From the NCBI GenBank assembly GCA_964449895.1, contig CAYVBY010000004.1, forward strand, positions 62,001-126,000: a stretch of DNA of 64,000 bases, read 5' to 3'. The first letter of the stretch is position 1. Every line of letters starts with the position of its first letter. Below are positions 33,065-42,316 of the stretch, piece by piece. The stretch is from Intestinibacter sp964449895. Lineage in GTDB: Bacteria; Bacillota; Clostridia; Peptostreptococcales; Peptostreptococcaceae. A program made the position numbers and the translations under genes. The notes under the pieces were generated by a model, which worked only from the letters and a program-made list of their open reading frames with translations, had not been told where the DNA came from and did no database searches.

Positions 33065-34174
33065 ATGAATAATTTAAAAAAGATACTATTAAATAAACTA
33101 CCCGAATTTAAAGATTATACTTTAAATTTTCTAAATGGTAATATGTCCAAAACCCAATACGAAACTTTTTCTAAAAGTTATGGCGTGTATGCCCAAAGAA
33201 ATCAAAACTCATTTATGATTAATCTTCGAACTTCCTGTGGTACAATATCTAAATGTCAATTACACACAATATATCAATTTGCCCATAGCTATGGTTTAGA
33301 TTATATCTATCTAAGTACTAGACAATGTATTCAATTACATAATTTAGATATGGATACACTTATAAATATCATGGAAAAATGTATACATAAAGATATTTTT
33401 ACAATAGGATGTGGAAGAGATTTCCCAAGAAATATTGGACTTTCACCTTTATCTGGAGTAGATATAGAAGAAAGTTTCGATGTAACTGCCTATGCTATAG
33501 CTACTGATAAATATTTTCTAAATAAAATAAATCTCCCTACAAAATTCAAAGTATTTTTCGCTAATTCATATAGAGATTCTTTTTTAGCAGCTATACAAGA
33601 TCTAGGATTTGTAGCTGTACTCAAAAACGATATTTCATATTTTCAAGTATATGTAGGAGGATGTTTTGGAAAAAATCCTAGACTAGGTCTTAAAGTCCCT
33701 TATTTAATAGATCCTAGTAATATACTTTACTATGTTGAAGGACTTACCAAGCTTTTAATCCAAAATATAAATTGCCACAATAAACAAAAAACTAGAATAA
33801 GATATTTAATAGAAAAATTTGGTGAAGAAGAATTTATGAATATTTTTCTAAAATATGTTGAACAAGAAAAGAAAAATACATATTTAAAAATAAAGCCTAA
33901 AAAAATAAATTACTCTAAAGAAGAAATTAAAATACACTCAAATAATCCTAGACTGATAAATCAAAAACAAGTTGGTCTTTATACTATACGCATTCAACCA
34001 CTTGAAGGTATATATAAATTAAAAGATTTAAAATCTCTGTTATCTACATTAGATAAAATAAAAAATCCTATTATAAGAATAGGTCTGATGCAGGAAATAT
34101 ATATACTAAATTTAGATGGAAATGAAGCAAAAAAAGTTTTAGAAATCACAGAAAATGTAAATAGATATTCATAA
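33065..34174 (+). CDS. half-length nitrite/sulfite reductase-like protein without the Fe-S/siroheme cysteines
   Basis: A 369-residue protein covering the first half of the nitrite/sulfite reductase fold. Visible motifs are VYAQRNQNSFMINLR, IYLSTRQCIQLHNL (usual TTRQxxQLH) and RNIGLSPLSGVDIEESFD. The half ends with GCFGKNPRLG and IRIGLMQEIYILNL. The second half, which in full-length enzymes (about 500-770 residues) carries Cys ligands for the 4Fe-4S/siroheme centre, is absent. The site usually SGCxxxCxxP reads FANSYRDSF. No matching sequence follows the stop at 34174. It may be a truncated relic, a scaffold subunit or a specialised variant; catalysis is doubtful. Confidence 0.65.
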   Translation: MNNLKKILLNKLPEFKDYTLNFLNGNMSKTQYETFSKSYGVYAQRNQNSFMINLRTSCGTISKCQLHTIYQFAHSYGLDYIYLSTRQCIQLHNLDMDTLINIMEKCIHKDIFTIGCGRDFPRNIGLSPLSGVDIEESFDVTAYAIATDKYFLNKINLPTKFKVFFANSYRDSFLAAIQDLGFVAVLKNDISYFQVYVGGCFGKNPRLGLKVPYLIDPSNILYYVEGLTKLLIQNINCHNKQKTRIRYLIEKFGEEEFMNIFLKYVEQEKKNTYLKIKPKKINYSKEEIKIHSNNPRLINQKQVGLYTIRIQPLEGIYKLKDLKSLLSTLDKIKNPIIRIGLMQEIYILNLDGNEAKKVLEITENVNRYS

Positions 34175-34241
34175 CTTTAAAATTTTCGGTACTTTTAAAT
34201 CTAATATTATAACTCTATGAATAAACAAATGCTATTTAAAA

Positions 34242-34278
34242 GGCTGTAGATATTAAACTTAAGTTTATTTCTACAGCC
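34242..34278. terminator. hairpin between the reductase-like and cupin genes
   Basis: GGCTGTAGA/TCTACAGCC with an inner TAAACTTAAGTTTA palindrome, 8 bp from the cupin stop. On the minus strand it is followed by TTTT, so it best serves the cupin gene. Confidence 0.7.
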
Positions 34279-34286
34279 CATAAAAT

Positions 34287-34628
34287 CTATAAATTAATTA
34301 CTACAGCTAAAAATACAAGTTCTTCTTGACCTATATTTTCAATGTAATGTTTTGCATCTGCAGTATATACAACATCGCCTTCCCCTACTTCAACTATTTC
34401 TTCACCGTCTAAAACTTTACCTTTTCCTTTTAATATATAATATACTTCAAAATCATCTATATGCTCATGTGTTCCTATACTGCCACCTACTGGAACAATT
34501 ATTTTTGAAAATACCTTTGCTTTGTTTTTTAATTCGTCTCCTTCTATAATAAGATGACGAGTTATATCACCTTTTCCTCCTGCAATAGGACCTACAACTT
34601 TTGTAAGTTCATCTTTTCTTTTTATCAT
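34287..34628 (-). CDS. small single-domain cupin protein
   Basis: A 113-residue cupin_2 protein. The metal motif reads GTHEHIDDFEVYYILKGKG (cupin 1: His-x-His and Glu), and cupin 2 is GDVVYTADAKHYIEN with its His. Start at 34628 is chosen because GGAGGGAG precedes it; an in-frame ATG at 34643 has no site. Small cupins like this may be isomerases, dioxygenases or binding proteins, and the substrate cannot be told. It is 36 bp downstream of the PrsA-like gene on the same strand, possibly in one transcript. Confidence 0.8.
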   Translation of the reverse strand: MIKRKDELTKVVGPIAGGKGDITRHLIIEGDELKNKAKVFSKIIVPVGGSIGTHEHIDDFEVYYILKGKGKVLDGEEIVEVGEGDVVYTADAKHYIENIGQEELVFLAVVINL

Positions 34629-34664
34629 ATTTACTCCCTCCATATCAATTTAATATTAAACTTT

Positions 34665-35747
34665 TTAAGCATTTATTTTTACATCATATTTGCTGTATAA
34701 ATCTTGCATTAAAATAGTTTGTTTTGTATCTTCTAACATTTCAATTATATCATCTTTTATGTCTTCAAATTCTTGATTTTTTTCATCTATTTTTTTTATT
34801 ATATGATATCCACTGCTTGTCTCTACAATTTCATCATATATTTCGCCATTTTTCATAGAAAACACTATTTCTGAAAAATTAGATGCCATTTCATCTTTAG
34901 TTAAATAACCTAAGTCTCCACCACTAGAAGCTGATGAATCATCAGAGTATGTATTTGCTAATGTAGAAAAATCTTCTCCATCTAAAATCATTTTTAATAA
35001 TTCTTCTGCTGTCTGTTTATTTTTCTCCTTTTGTGAATCACTTACTTCTTCATTGTCTTCATAATTCGAAATTAATATATGAGAAACTCTAACTTGCTTA
35101 TAATCATTTTTATTTTTTTCATAGTAATTTTTAGCATCTTCTTCACTCACAGCACTATAATCTTCTAAATATTCAGCTCCCATTAATTCTTTTTTGATTC
35201 TTTGTTTTAATTTTTCTTCAGTTAAATCAAATTTTTTTAAGTATTCTTCTTCAGATAAATTATATTGTGAATTTATATTACTTATAGTTTGATCGTAATT
35301 TTCTTGTATTTGATCATCTGTAACTTCTATGTTATTTTCCTTAGCTTCTTTATATAAAACCTCTATATTAACTAAATATTCTAACATAGTAGATTCTAAA
35401 GTATCTATTTGTGAATCATCCATCTTTTGTAGTCCATTTGAATAAAAAATCGGACCCATAACGCTATTTAAATCATTACCTGTTATTTTAGTATCTCCTA
35501 TAGTGGCATACACTTTACTGTTTGAGTATTTTTTATAACTTGCCGGCAAAAGTCTTCCATATTCTACACCGCCATAAAAACTTCCTCCAATTATTCCTAT
35601 TAAAATTAAAACTGTTACTACTTTTTTTGCTATTTTTCTTCCTCTTTTTTCACTTTCATTTATAATTACAATTTTATCTTTTGCTTTTTGTAAATCTAAA
35701 TCATTTTTTTCTTTAGAATCCGCCGTTTTATCTTTATCTTTAAACAT
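34665..35747 (-). CDS. membrane-anchored parvulin-type peptidyl-prolyl isomerase, PrsA-like
   Basis: A 360-residue extracytoplasmic foldase. After a charged cytosolic N-terminus one membrane helix (about 42-64, VVTVLILIGIIGGSFYGGV) anchors it; there is no lipobox, unlike classic PrsA. A SurA_N-like chaperone region (85-215) is followed by a parvulin rotamase domain (225-325) with VRVSHILI, FSTLANTYSDDSSASSGGDLG and SSGYHIIK. It would help exported proteins fold near the membrane. AGGAGG lies before the ATG. Confidence 0.88.
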   Translation of the reverse strand: MFKDKDKTADSKEKNDLDLQKAKDKIVIINESEKRGRKIAKKVVTVLILIGIIGGSFYGGVEYGRLLPASYKKYSNSKVYATIGDTKITGNDLNSVMGPIFYSNGLQKMDDSQIDTLESTMLEYLVNIEVLYKEAKENNIEVTDDQIQENYDQTISNINSQYNLSEEEYLKKFDLTEEKLKQRIKKELMGAEYLEDYSAVSEEDAKNYYEKNKNDYKQVRVSHILISNYEDNEEVSDSQKEKNKQTAEELLKMILDGEDFSTLANTYSDDSSASSGGDLGYLTKDEMASNFSEIVFSMKNGEIYDEIVETSSGYHIIKKIDEKNQEFEDIKDDIIEMLEDTKQTILMQDLYSKYDVKINA

Positions 35748-35848
35748 TATATCCTCCTAATCAATTTATTGCTCTAAAAAAAGTATATGGAAATTTTATT
35801 TGCTAATAAGTTTTATATCCATTTGTTATATGTAATAAAAATCCATAC

Positions 35849-35893
35849 AATATTAAAATGGACTAATTTAAGTATTTAGTCCATCTTAATATT
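35849..35893 (-). terminator. long hairpin after the M18 aminopeptidase gene
   Basis: A 17-bp stem with one mismatch (AATATTAAAATGGACTA and its complement) and an 11-nt loop lies 66 bp after the aminopeptidase stop. The T-run is weak, so the terminator call is moderate. Confidence 0.5.
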
Positions 35894-35958
35894 ATAATAA
35901 TCTAAAAAGCTTAATTTATCCTTATTTTATTCTTAAAAAAAATTAATTTTATCTTATT

Positions 35959-37278
35959 TTATTTTGTAACTTTTAATGTATGAGGACTTGTTGCCTCAAT
36001 ATGACTACTAAAAAATTCTTTCATAACTTCAACCATATAATATGTATCTTTTATTCCCGTAGTTTCAAATGATGAATGCATTGAAAGTTGTGCAATTCCT
36101 ATATCTACACAGTTTACTGATACTTGAGACATAGAAATATTACCTAAAGTACTACCTCCATTTGCATCTGAACGATTTGCAAAAAACTGTATTGGAACTC
36201 CCGCTTTTTCACATAAACCTTTAAATACTGCTATACTTACAGCATCACTTGTATATTTTTGTCCAGCATGTGATTTTACAACTATACCTTCATTCATATA
36301 CACACAGTTGTTTGAATCAGTTTTAGTTGGATGATTAGGGTGAACTGCATGAGCATTGTCTGCACTTAACATAAAACTTGAAGCTAAAGTTCTGTAATAA
36401 TCTTCTTCACTTTTTCCAAGTCCAGTATTTATACGTTTTAATACATCATATAAAAATGTAGATGCTGCACCTTGTTTAGTTTCTGAGCCTACTTCTTCAT
36501 TATCAAAACATACAAATACATTTATTGATTTTTCATTTGATCCTTGTAAAAATCCTTTAAGAGATGCAAATGCACATTGTAAGTCATCTAATTTAGGAGA
36601 AGATATAAATTCTTCATTCATTCCCCAAATAGATGGACTCATTCTATTATAAAGATACAAATCGCTTCCATAAATATCTTTTTCATCTATATTCATTTCA
36701 TCTGCTATAAATTTTTTAAAATCATCCTTTTTACAATCATTTCCTGCAAATAAAGGCAACATATCTATTTGTTTATTATAACTATATCCGCTATTTATAT
36801 CTCTATTCATATGAATAGCCATATTTGGAATCATGATTAAATCTCTGTCTATATTTATTAATTTAGTTTCATAAGTATCTTGATTTTTTACAAGTACTCT
36901 TCCTGCTATAGATAACGGTCTATCAAACCAAGTTGAACAAATCATTCCACCATAGCCTTCAGTATTTAATTTTGTATATTTTCCATTAACCTGTATTTGT
37001 GCATTTTCTTTAATTTTAAAAGTAGGAGCATCACTATGTGATGCTGCTATATTCAAACTATAATTTTCTAACTTTGTACCTAAATTCAAAGCTATAATGC
37101 TAGAATTATTTCTTGTTACAAAATATTTGCCTCCAGCTTTAATATTCCAACGACTTCCTTCTAATAATTCTTCATATCCTTTTTTTAATAATAAATTTCT
37201 CATATTGTCTACAGTATGAAAAGCTGTAGGACTATTTTTTATAAAATCAACTAATTCTTTAGATATTTCTTTGTACAT
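35959..37278 (-). CDS. M18 family aminopeptidase
   Basis: A 439-residue zinc aminopeptidase of the M18 (aspartyl aminopeptidase/ApeB) family, with normal length. Metal and catalytic motifs are in order: AASHSDAPTFKIK near residue 84, CFDNEEVGSETKQGA near 255, SADNAHAVHPNHPTK near 300, and MHSSFETTGIKD near the C-terminus. These contain the His, Asp and Glu ligands expected for a dinuclear zinc centre. It is cytosolic and probably takes part in peptide turnover. It has a GGGGGA site and is a single gene. Confidence 0.9.
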   Translation of the reverse strand: MYKEISKELVDFIKNSPTAFHTVDNMRNLLLKKGYEELLEGSRWNIKAGGKYFVTRNNSSIIALNLGTKLENYSLNIAASHSDAPTFKIKENAQIQVNGKYTKLNTEGYGGMICSTWFDRPLSIAGRVLVKNQDTYETKLINIDRDLIMIPNMAIHMNRDINSGYSYNKQIDMLPLFAGNDCKKDDFKKFIADEMNIDEKDIYGSDLYLYNRMSPSIWGMNEEFISSPKLDDLQCAFASLKGFLQGSNEKSINVFVCFDNEEVGSETKQGAASTFLYDVLKRINTGLGKSEEDYYRTLASSFMLSADNAHAVHPNHPTKTDSNNCVYMNEGIVVKSHAGQKYTSDAVSIAVFKGLCEKAGVPIQFFANRSDANGGSTLGNISMSQVSVNCVDIGIAQLSMHSSFETTGIKDTYYMVEVMKEFFSSHIEATSPHTLKVTK

Positions 37279-37459
37279 TTTGTCCCCCGCATTTTATAAA
37301 TTTTAATAAATTTATTATAACATATAGCTAAAATTCATTAAATAATATATAGATTTTAAGTTATAAAATAGATTTTAATTATAAATTTTTCTATATTTAA
37401 AATTTATGATAATTTATTTCGGATGTCAAAACAATAAATTTGAGCATTTTTTAGTCATT

Positions 37460-39025
37460 TTAAATTAAATCAGGGTCAACATCATTTTTGCCCTGTCCAA
37501 GTAATTTCAATGGTTTAAGGGCAGGTCCATTTAAAATTGTCCCGTCATAATTAAACCTAGAACCGTGACATGGACAATCCCAAGATTTTTCAAAACTATT
37601 AAATCTAAGTTCGCATCCTAAGTGTGTACAAGTTATATCTACAACAAAAATATTGCCTTCTTCATCTTTATAAGCTCCATATTTATTGCCATCTATATTT
37701 ATAACTTTCCCTTCTCCTTTTTTTAAATTATTTGCACTTTCTCCATTTGTTAATTTACCTTTTATATAATCATAAACAACCATCATATTTTCCTTTAAGT
37801 AATTTAAATTCATATAACTTCCTATTCTAGATGGATTAAATAAATTTTCGTATTTTGATCTTTTGTTTATAATTAAATCTTTAAAAGTTATAGCTGCTGC
37901 TGCAGAAGTACTTATGCCCCATTTACAAAACCCTGTTGCAATAAATATATTTTCTTCGTTACTATTGATTCTACCTATATATGGTATATTATCTGTTGTT
38001 ATATAATCTTGGGTTGACCATTTATATTCAATATGTCCAATATCAAAATTATTTCTAGCAAAATTTACAATCTCATCAAATATCTGATGTTCATCATCAC
38101 ATTTTCCTGTTTGGTGATCAAATCCTCCACATATTAAATATTCTTCATTCTTATATGTTCTAATAGTCTTTGTAGGATTTTCTACATTTATATACATTCC
38201 TTTTTGTATTGGTTTATTTAATTTAGATAAAGTCAAATAAGATCTTGATGGCTTTTGTTTTGAAAAATAAAAGCTAAGTCCATCATACCAAGGATTTGAA
38301 GATGCAATTATTAAAACTTTCGTTCTTATTTCATTAAATTTAGTTTTTACTTTATAAAAATTATCTTCTTTAACAAGTCCAATTACTGGTGTATTTTCAT
38401 ATATATTAACTCCTTTAGATTTGTTGATTTCAGATAATTTATTTAAATATTTCATCGTATTAAATTGAGCTTGATTTTCTAATTTTAATGCACCTTTTAT
38501 ATCTAGTGGAAACTTTTCTATGCTATCTAAATACTTATAAGGTATATTTAAATTTTGACAAGTATTGTACTCTTCCCTAAGTTGACTTAAATAATCTTCA
38601 TCTTCAGTAAATATGTAATTTGGAACTTTTTCAAAATCACAATCTATATGATATTTTGAAATAATATCCTCAATTAATTTCATTGCTTCTTTATTTGCTT
38701 CGTAATAAAGTCTACTCTTTTTATCTCCGTATTTTTTACTAATAGTGCTATATATTAAGCCATGTGAAACAGTTATCTTTCCTGTATTTCTTCCAGATGA
38801 GCCATACCCTACTTTATCAGCATCTACAACAGTTATACTATCGCTATAATCACTTAATAAGTAAGCCGTATGAAGTCCTGTAAGACCTGCTCCTATAATT
38901 AAATATTCTGTTTGTATATCTTGATTTAAAGTGGGGTAATCTGTACCCTTTGAATTTGATATCCAAAATGAATTTTCTATAATAAACACCTTCTTTTTTA
39001 TTTTAATGATTTTATTATTTACCAT
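37460..39025 (-). CDS. FAD-dependent oxidoreductase with C-terminal Rieske domain
   Basis: A protein of up to 521 residues: a DAO-type FAD domain (LIIGAGLTGLHTAYLL with VDADKVGYGSSGRNTGK) fused to a C-terminal Rieske 2Fe-2S domain with CTHLGCELRFN and CPCHGSRFNYDG, all Cys/His ligands present. This architecture is found widely in Firmicutes, but its substrate is undefined. The translation start is uncertain. The ATG at 39025 has no ribosome site. AGAAGGTG lies ahead of VFIIENSFW, so the GTG at 38989 or a non-standard ATA at 38980 are candidates. Homologues, from memory, begin near ENSxW. Confidence 0.85.
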   Translation of the reverse strand: MVNNKIIKIKKKVFIIENSFWISNSKGTDYPTLNQDIQTEYLIIGAGLTGLHTAYLLSDYSDSITVVDADKVGYGSSGRNTGKITVSHGLIYSTISKKYGDKKSRLYYEANKEAMKLIEDIISKYHIDCDFEKVPNYIFTEDEDYLSQLREEYNTCQNLNIPYKYLDSIEKFPLDIKGALKLENQAQFNTMKYLNKLSEINKSKGVNIYENTPVIGLVKEDNFYKVKTKFNEIRTKVLIIASSNPWYDGLSFYFSKQKPSRSYLTLSKLNKPIQKGMYINVENPTKTIRTYKNEEYLICGGFDHQTGKCDDEHQIFDEIVNFARNNFDIGHIEYKWSTQDYITTDNIPYIGRINSNEENIFIATGFCKWGISTSAAAAITFKDLIINKRSKYENLFNPSRIGSYMNLNYLKENMMVVYDYIKGKLTNGESANNLKKGEGKVINIDGNKYGAYKDEEGNIFVVDITCTHLGCELRFNSFEKSWDCPCHGSRFNYDGTILNGPALKPLKLLGQGKNDVDPDLI

Positions 39026-39067
39026 TTAATAAAAATTATTTACTATTTTTGTATAAAAATTCTTTAT

Positions 39068-39107
39068 ATAAAAACTCCCATAGAAAAATTTCTACGGGAG
39101 TTTTTAT
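39068..39107 (-). terminator. intrinsic terminator of the fruK-fruA operon
   Basis: On the minus strand AAAAACTCCC/GGGAGTTTTT plus an inner TAGAAA stem, with a T-run, 27 bp after the fruA stop. Confidence 0.9.
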
Positions 39108-39133
39108 ATTTTGGATTTATATTTAAGATAAAA

Positions 39134-41101
39134 TTAGTCGGCTTTTTTAACTGGTTTTTTTAATGTTCCCAATATAACAGCTCCTACTACTGAACCTATA
39201 ACTAAAGCTAATAAATACATAAGTGGATTTGTTATAACAGGTAAAACAAATAATCCTCCATGTGGTGCTCTAGAACCACATTCAAATGCCATTGATAAAG
39301 CTCCTGCTATGGCTGAACCTATTGCGCAAGAAGGTATAACTCTTATTGGATCTCCTGCTGCAAATGGTATTGCACCTTCTGTTATAAATGATGCACCCAT
39401 TACATAATTTACTATACCTGATTTTTTTTCACTTTCTGTAAATTTACCTTTGAAGATAGTAGTCGCAAGTGCTATTGCTAGAGGAGGAACCATACCTCCT
39501 ATCATAACTGCTGCCATTATTTGAAATTGTTCTGGACCTGCATTTAATACAGTAAGTTGTGCAGTCCCAAATACATAAGCTGCTTTATTAAATGGTCCAC
39601 CCATATCTATTGCCATCATTGATGCAAGTATAGCACCTAATAAAAGTTTACTACTTCCACTCATTGATGCTAAGAAATTATTAAGTCCTGAATTTATAGC
39701 ACCAACTACTGGATTTATAGCCATCATAAATGCAGCAATTAAAAGTATACCAAATAAAGGATAAAGTAAAACTGGTTTTATACCTTCAAGAGATGCTGGT
39801 AATTTAGAAAATAATTTTTTAAGTAAAACTACTATATATCCTCCTACAAAACCTGCTATTAATGCACCTATAAATCCTGAACTTACTGGATTAGAGTTTG
39901 CAAAATCCATTAAATTATTAAATGCATACCCATCTTTTGCTAAAACTCCACCTACAAAACCTACTGCTAAACCTGGTCTATCAGCTATACTCATAGCTAT
40001 GTAACCTGCAAGTATTGGTAACATAAAATTAAACGCTTGACCACCTACAGTTTTGAAAAATGCTGCTATAGGAGTATTCATACCGAAGTTTGATGGATTT
40101 ATACTATAATCATCTAATAAAAATGCTATTGCTATTAATATACCTCCACCTACAACAAATGGTAGCATATGAGATACACCATTCATTAAATCTTTATAAA
40201 TTTTTCTTCCTATACTTTCCTTTTCATTTGAATTATCTTCAACTGCTTCATTATTATCTGCATGATATATTGGAGCATCTTCTTTTATAGCTCTTTCTAG
40301 TAATTCATCAGCCTTATGTATTCCATCTGCAACCTTAGTTATTATAACTTTTTTTCCATCAAATCTAGACATTTCAACTTTTTTGTCTGCTGCAACTATT
40401 ATACATTTTGCATGTTCAATTTCTTCTTTAGTTAAGGCATTTTTAATTCCACCAGAACCATTAGTTTCAACTTTTACTTTTATTCCTTTTTCTTCACCCT
40501 TATTTGTTAAGCTTTCTGCTGCCATAAAAGTATGTGCTATACCTGTTGGACAAGCAGTAACTGCTAAAACTTCTGGATATCCATCGTTTGATTGATCCTC
40601 TTTTGTTTCAGCTTTAGCTTCTTCTTTTTGTTCTTCAAGGAATTTTTCAGTTTCCTTTTGGTCTATTAATGATAAAAATTCATCTACATCTTTTGCATTA
40701 ATTAGACTATTTTTAAATTCTTCATCCATTAATAATGTAGATAATCTTGATAATACTTCTAGATGAGTATTGTTAGCTCCATCTGGTGCAGCTATCATAA
40801 AAAATAAGTTTGATAAGCTTCCATCAAAAGCTTCATAATCTATTCCTTCTTTTGTAATACCTGCTGCTAAACAAGCTTTTTTGACTGCCTTTGTCTTTGC
40901 ATGAGGTATTGCTATTCCTTCTCCTACTGCTGTTGTACTTAATTCTTCACGGCTAATTATTGCTTCTTTGTACTCTTGTTTGTCATTTAAATTTCCACTT
41001 GCATCTACTAAATTAACCATTTCGTCTATTACATCTAATTTTGTATTAGATGTAAGTTCTAAGTTTATAGACTTTTTAGATAGTAAATCTGTAATTCTCA
41101 T
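39134..41101 (-). CDS. fruA: PTS fructose transporter, EIIABC
   Basis: A 655-residue phosphotransferase permease in the order EIIA-EIIB-EIIC. EIIA (1-150) has the phospho-His motif IAIPHAKT. EIIB (about 174-275) has the phospho-Cys motif VTACPTGIAHT. EIIC (about 300-645) is a fructose-family membrane domain with FGMNTPIAAFFKTVGGQAF and PFAAGDPIRVIPSC. It imports fructose as fructose-1-phosphate, the substrate of the upstream gene product. It has an AAAGGAG site, is 59 bp after fruK and ends at a strong terminator. Confidence 0.95.
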   Translation of the reverse strand: MRITDLLSKKSINLELTSNTKLDVIDEMVNLVDASGNLNDKQEYKEAIISREELSTTAVGEGIAIPHAKTKAVKKACLAAGITKEGIDYEAFDGSLSNLFFMIAAPDGANNTHLEVLSRLSTLLMDEEFKNSLINAKDVDEFLSLIDQKETEKFLEEQKEEAKAETKEDQSNDGYPEVLAVTACPTGIAHTFMAAESLTNKGEEKGIKVKVETNGSGGIKNALTKEEIEHAKCIIVAADKKVEMSRFDGKKVIITKVADGIHKADELLERAIKEDAPIYHADNNEAVEDNSNEKESIGRKIYKDLMNGVSHMLPFVVGGGILIAIAFLLDDYSINPSNFGMNTPIAAFFKTVGGQAFNFMLPILAGYIAMSIADRPGLAVGFVGGVLAKDGYAFNNLMDFANSNPVSSGFIGALIAGFVGGYIVVLLKKLFSKLPASLEGIKPVLLYPLFGILLIAAFMMAINPVVGAINSGLNNFLASMSGSSKLLLGAILASMMAIDMGGPFNKAAYVFGTAQLTVLNAGPEQFQIMAAVMIGGMVPPLAIALATTIFKGKFTESEKKSGIVNYVMGASFITEGAIPFAAGDPIRVIPSCAIGSAIAGALSMAFECGSRAPHGGLFVLPVITNPLMYLLALVIGSVVGAVILGTLKKPVKKAD

Positions 41102-41160
41102 AATCCGACTCCTTTTGTGTTTTATGTATTAATTATTTAATATTTATTTCTTGTAATTAT

Positions 41161-42081
41161 CTAATTTATTTTCTTTATATTTATTTCTTTAACTAATTTA
41201 TCTATAAATTCTCTAGTAGCTAAATCAGAAGAAAATGCAGTAGCACCTCCACTTGCTGATCCAAGTCTTAATGCTTCTTCATAGCTACCTGTCTTTAGAT
41301 ATCCACTTACAAATCCTGCTACCATTGAATCTCCAGCCCCAACTGAATTTACAACTTCACCTTTTGCAACGCTACTTATAAATATATCTTCATTTTCTGA
41401 AACTAATAGCGCTCCATCTTTACCCATAGATATTAGAACATTTTGAGCTCCCATTTGCTTTAATTTTTTAGTATAAAAAATAATATCTTCTGTTGATTTT
41501 AATTCTACACCGAACATTTCAGCTAATTCATGATTATTTGGTTTTATTAAAAAAGGTCTGTATTTTAGTACATTTAAAAGTAAATTCTTAGTTGCATCAA
41601 CTACTACCTTTATATCTTTTGAATTTACTCTTTCCATTATTTTTTCGTATAAGTTATCATCTAAACATGATGGAATGCTTCCTGATAATATTAAGATATC
41701 TCCATCTGTTAATTTATCTATAATTTTATAAAATTTATTTAATTCTTCTTGGCTTATCTTTGGACCTTTACCATTTATCTCTGTCTCTTCTTGACTTTTT
41801 ATCTTTACATTAATTCTAGTAAATCCTTCTTTTACTTTTATAAAATTAGATTTTAGATTTAAATTGTTTAAAGAGTTTACTATAAAATCTCCTGTAAATC
41901 CACTTACAAACCCTAAAGAAATATTATCATTATCTAGATTTTTTAATACTCTACTTACATTAATTCCCTTACCACCTGGATAGATATGTTCTTGTGATAT
42001 TCTATTTACTTGTCCTTTTGTAAGATTATCTAATGTTACAACATAATCTATAGATGGATTAAGTGTTACTGTATATATCAT
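41161..42081 (-). CDS. fruK: 1-phosphofructokinase
   Basis: The 306-residue PfkB-family sugar kinase starts with MIYTVTLNPSIDYVV and has the PfkB signatures YPGGKGINVSRVL near residue 37 and VGAGDSMVAGF (catalytic Asp) near 250. It phosphorylates fructose-1-phosphate to fructose-1,6-bisphosphate. It is the first gene of the fruK-fruA operon with AAAGGAGG before the ATG. Tagatose-6-phosphate kinase is the main alternative in this fold, but the fruA neighbour decides for FruK. Confidence 0.95.
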   Translation of the reverse strand: MIYTVTLNPSIDYVVTLDNLTKGQVNRISQEHIYPGGKGINVSRVLKNLDNDNISLGFVSGFTGDFIVNSLNNLNLKSNFIKVKEGFTRINVKIKSQEETEINGKGPKISQEELNKFYKIIDKLTDGDILILSGSIPSCLDDNLYEKIMERVNSKDIKVVVDATKNLLLNVLKYRPFLIKPNNHELAEMFGVELKSTEDIIFYTKKLKQMGAQNVLISMGKDGALLVSENEDIFISSVAKGEVVNSVGAGDSMVAGFVSGYLKTGSYEEALRLGSASGGATAFSSDLATREFIDKLVKEINIKKIN

Positions 42082-42226
42082 TATTCCAGACCTCCTTTAT
42101 ATTATTATTTTTCCAGTCATTTTGTATTAATATTTACTATTTAGCCTTTTTTTATCTACGCTAATTTTTTTTTGTTTTATTTTATGCTTTAATAATAAAC
42201 TAAATTTAATTTTCCAAAAAGACAAA

Positions 42227-42254
42227 AAATTTCTCTTAATTAAAAGAGAAATTT
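42227..42254 (-). terminator. terminator of the PRD regulator gene
   Basis: On the minus strand AAATTTCTCTT/AAGAGAAATTT with a 6-nt loop is followed by TTTTTTG. It separates the regulator gene from the fruK promoter region. Confidence 0.8.
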
Positions 42255-42316
42255 ATGTTTTTCCAATTTTATCCTTATAAATCGATCAAATTTGGTAGTC
42301 TTTAATTGTATATTAT

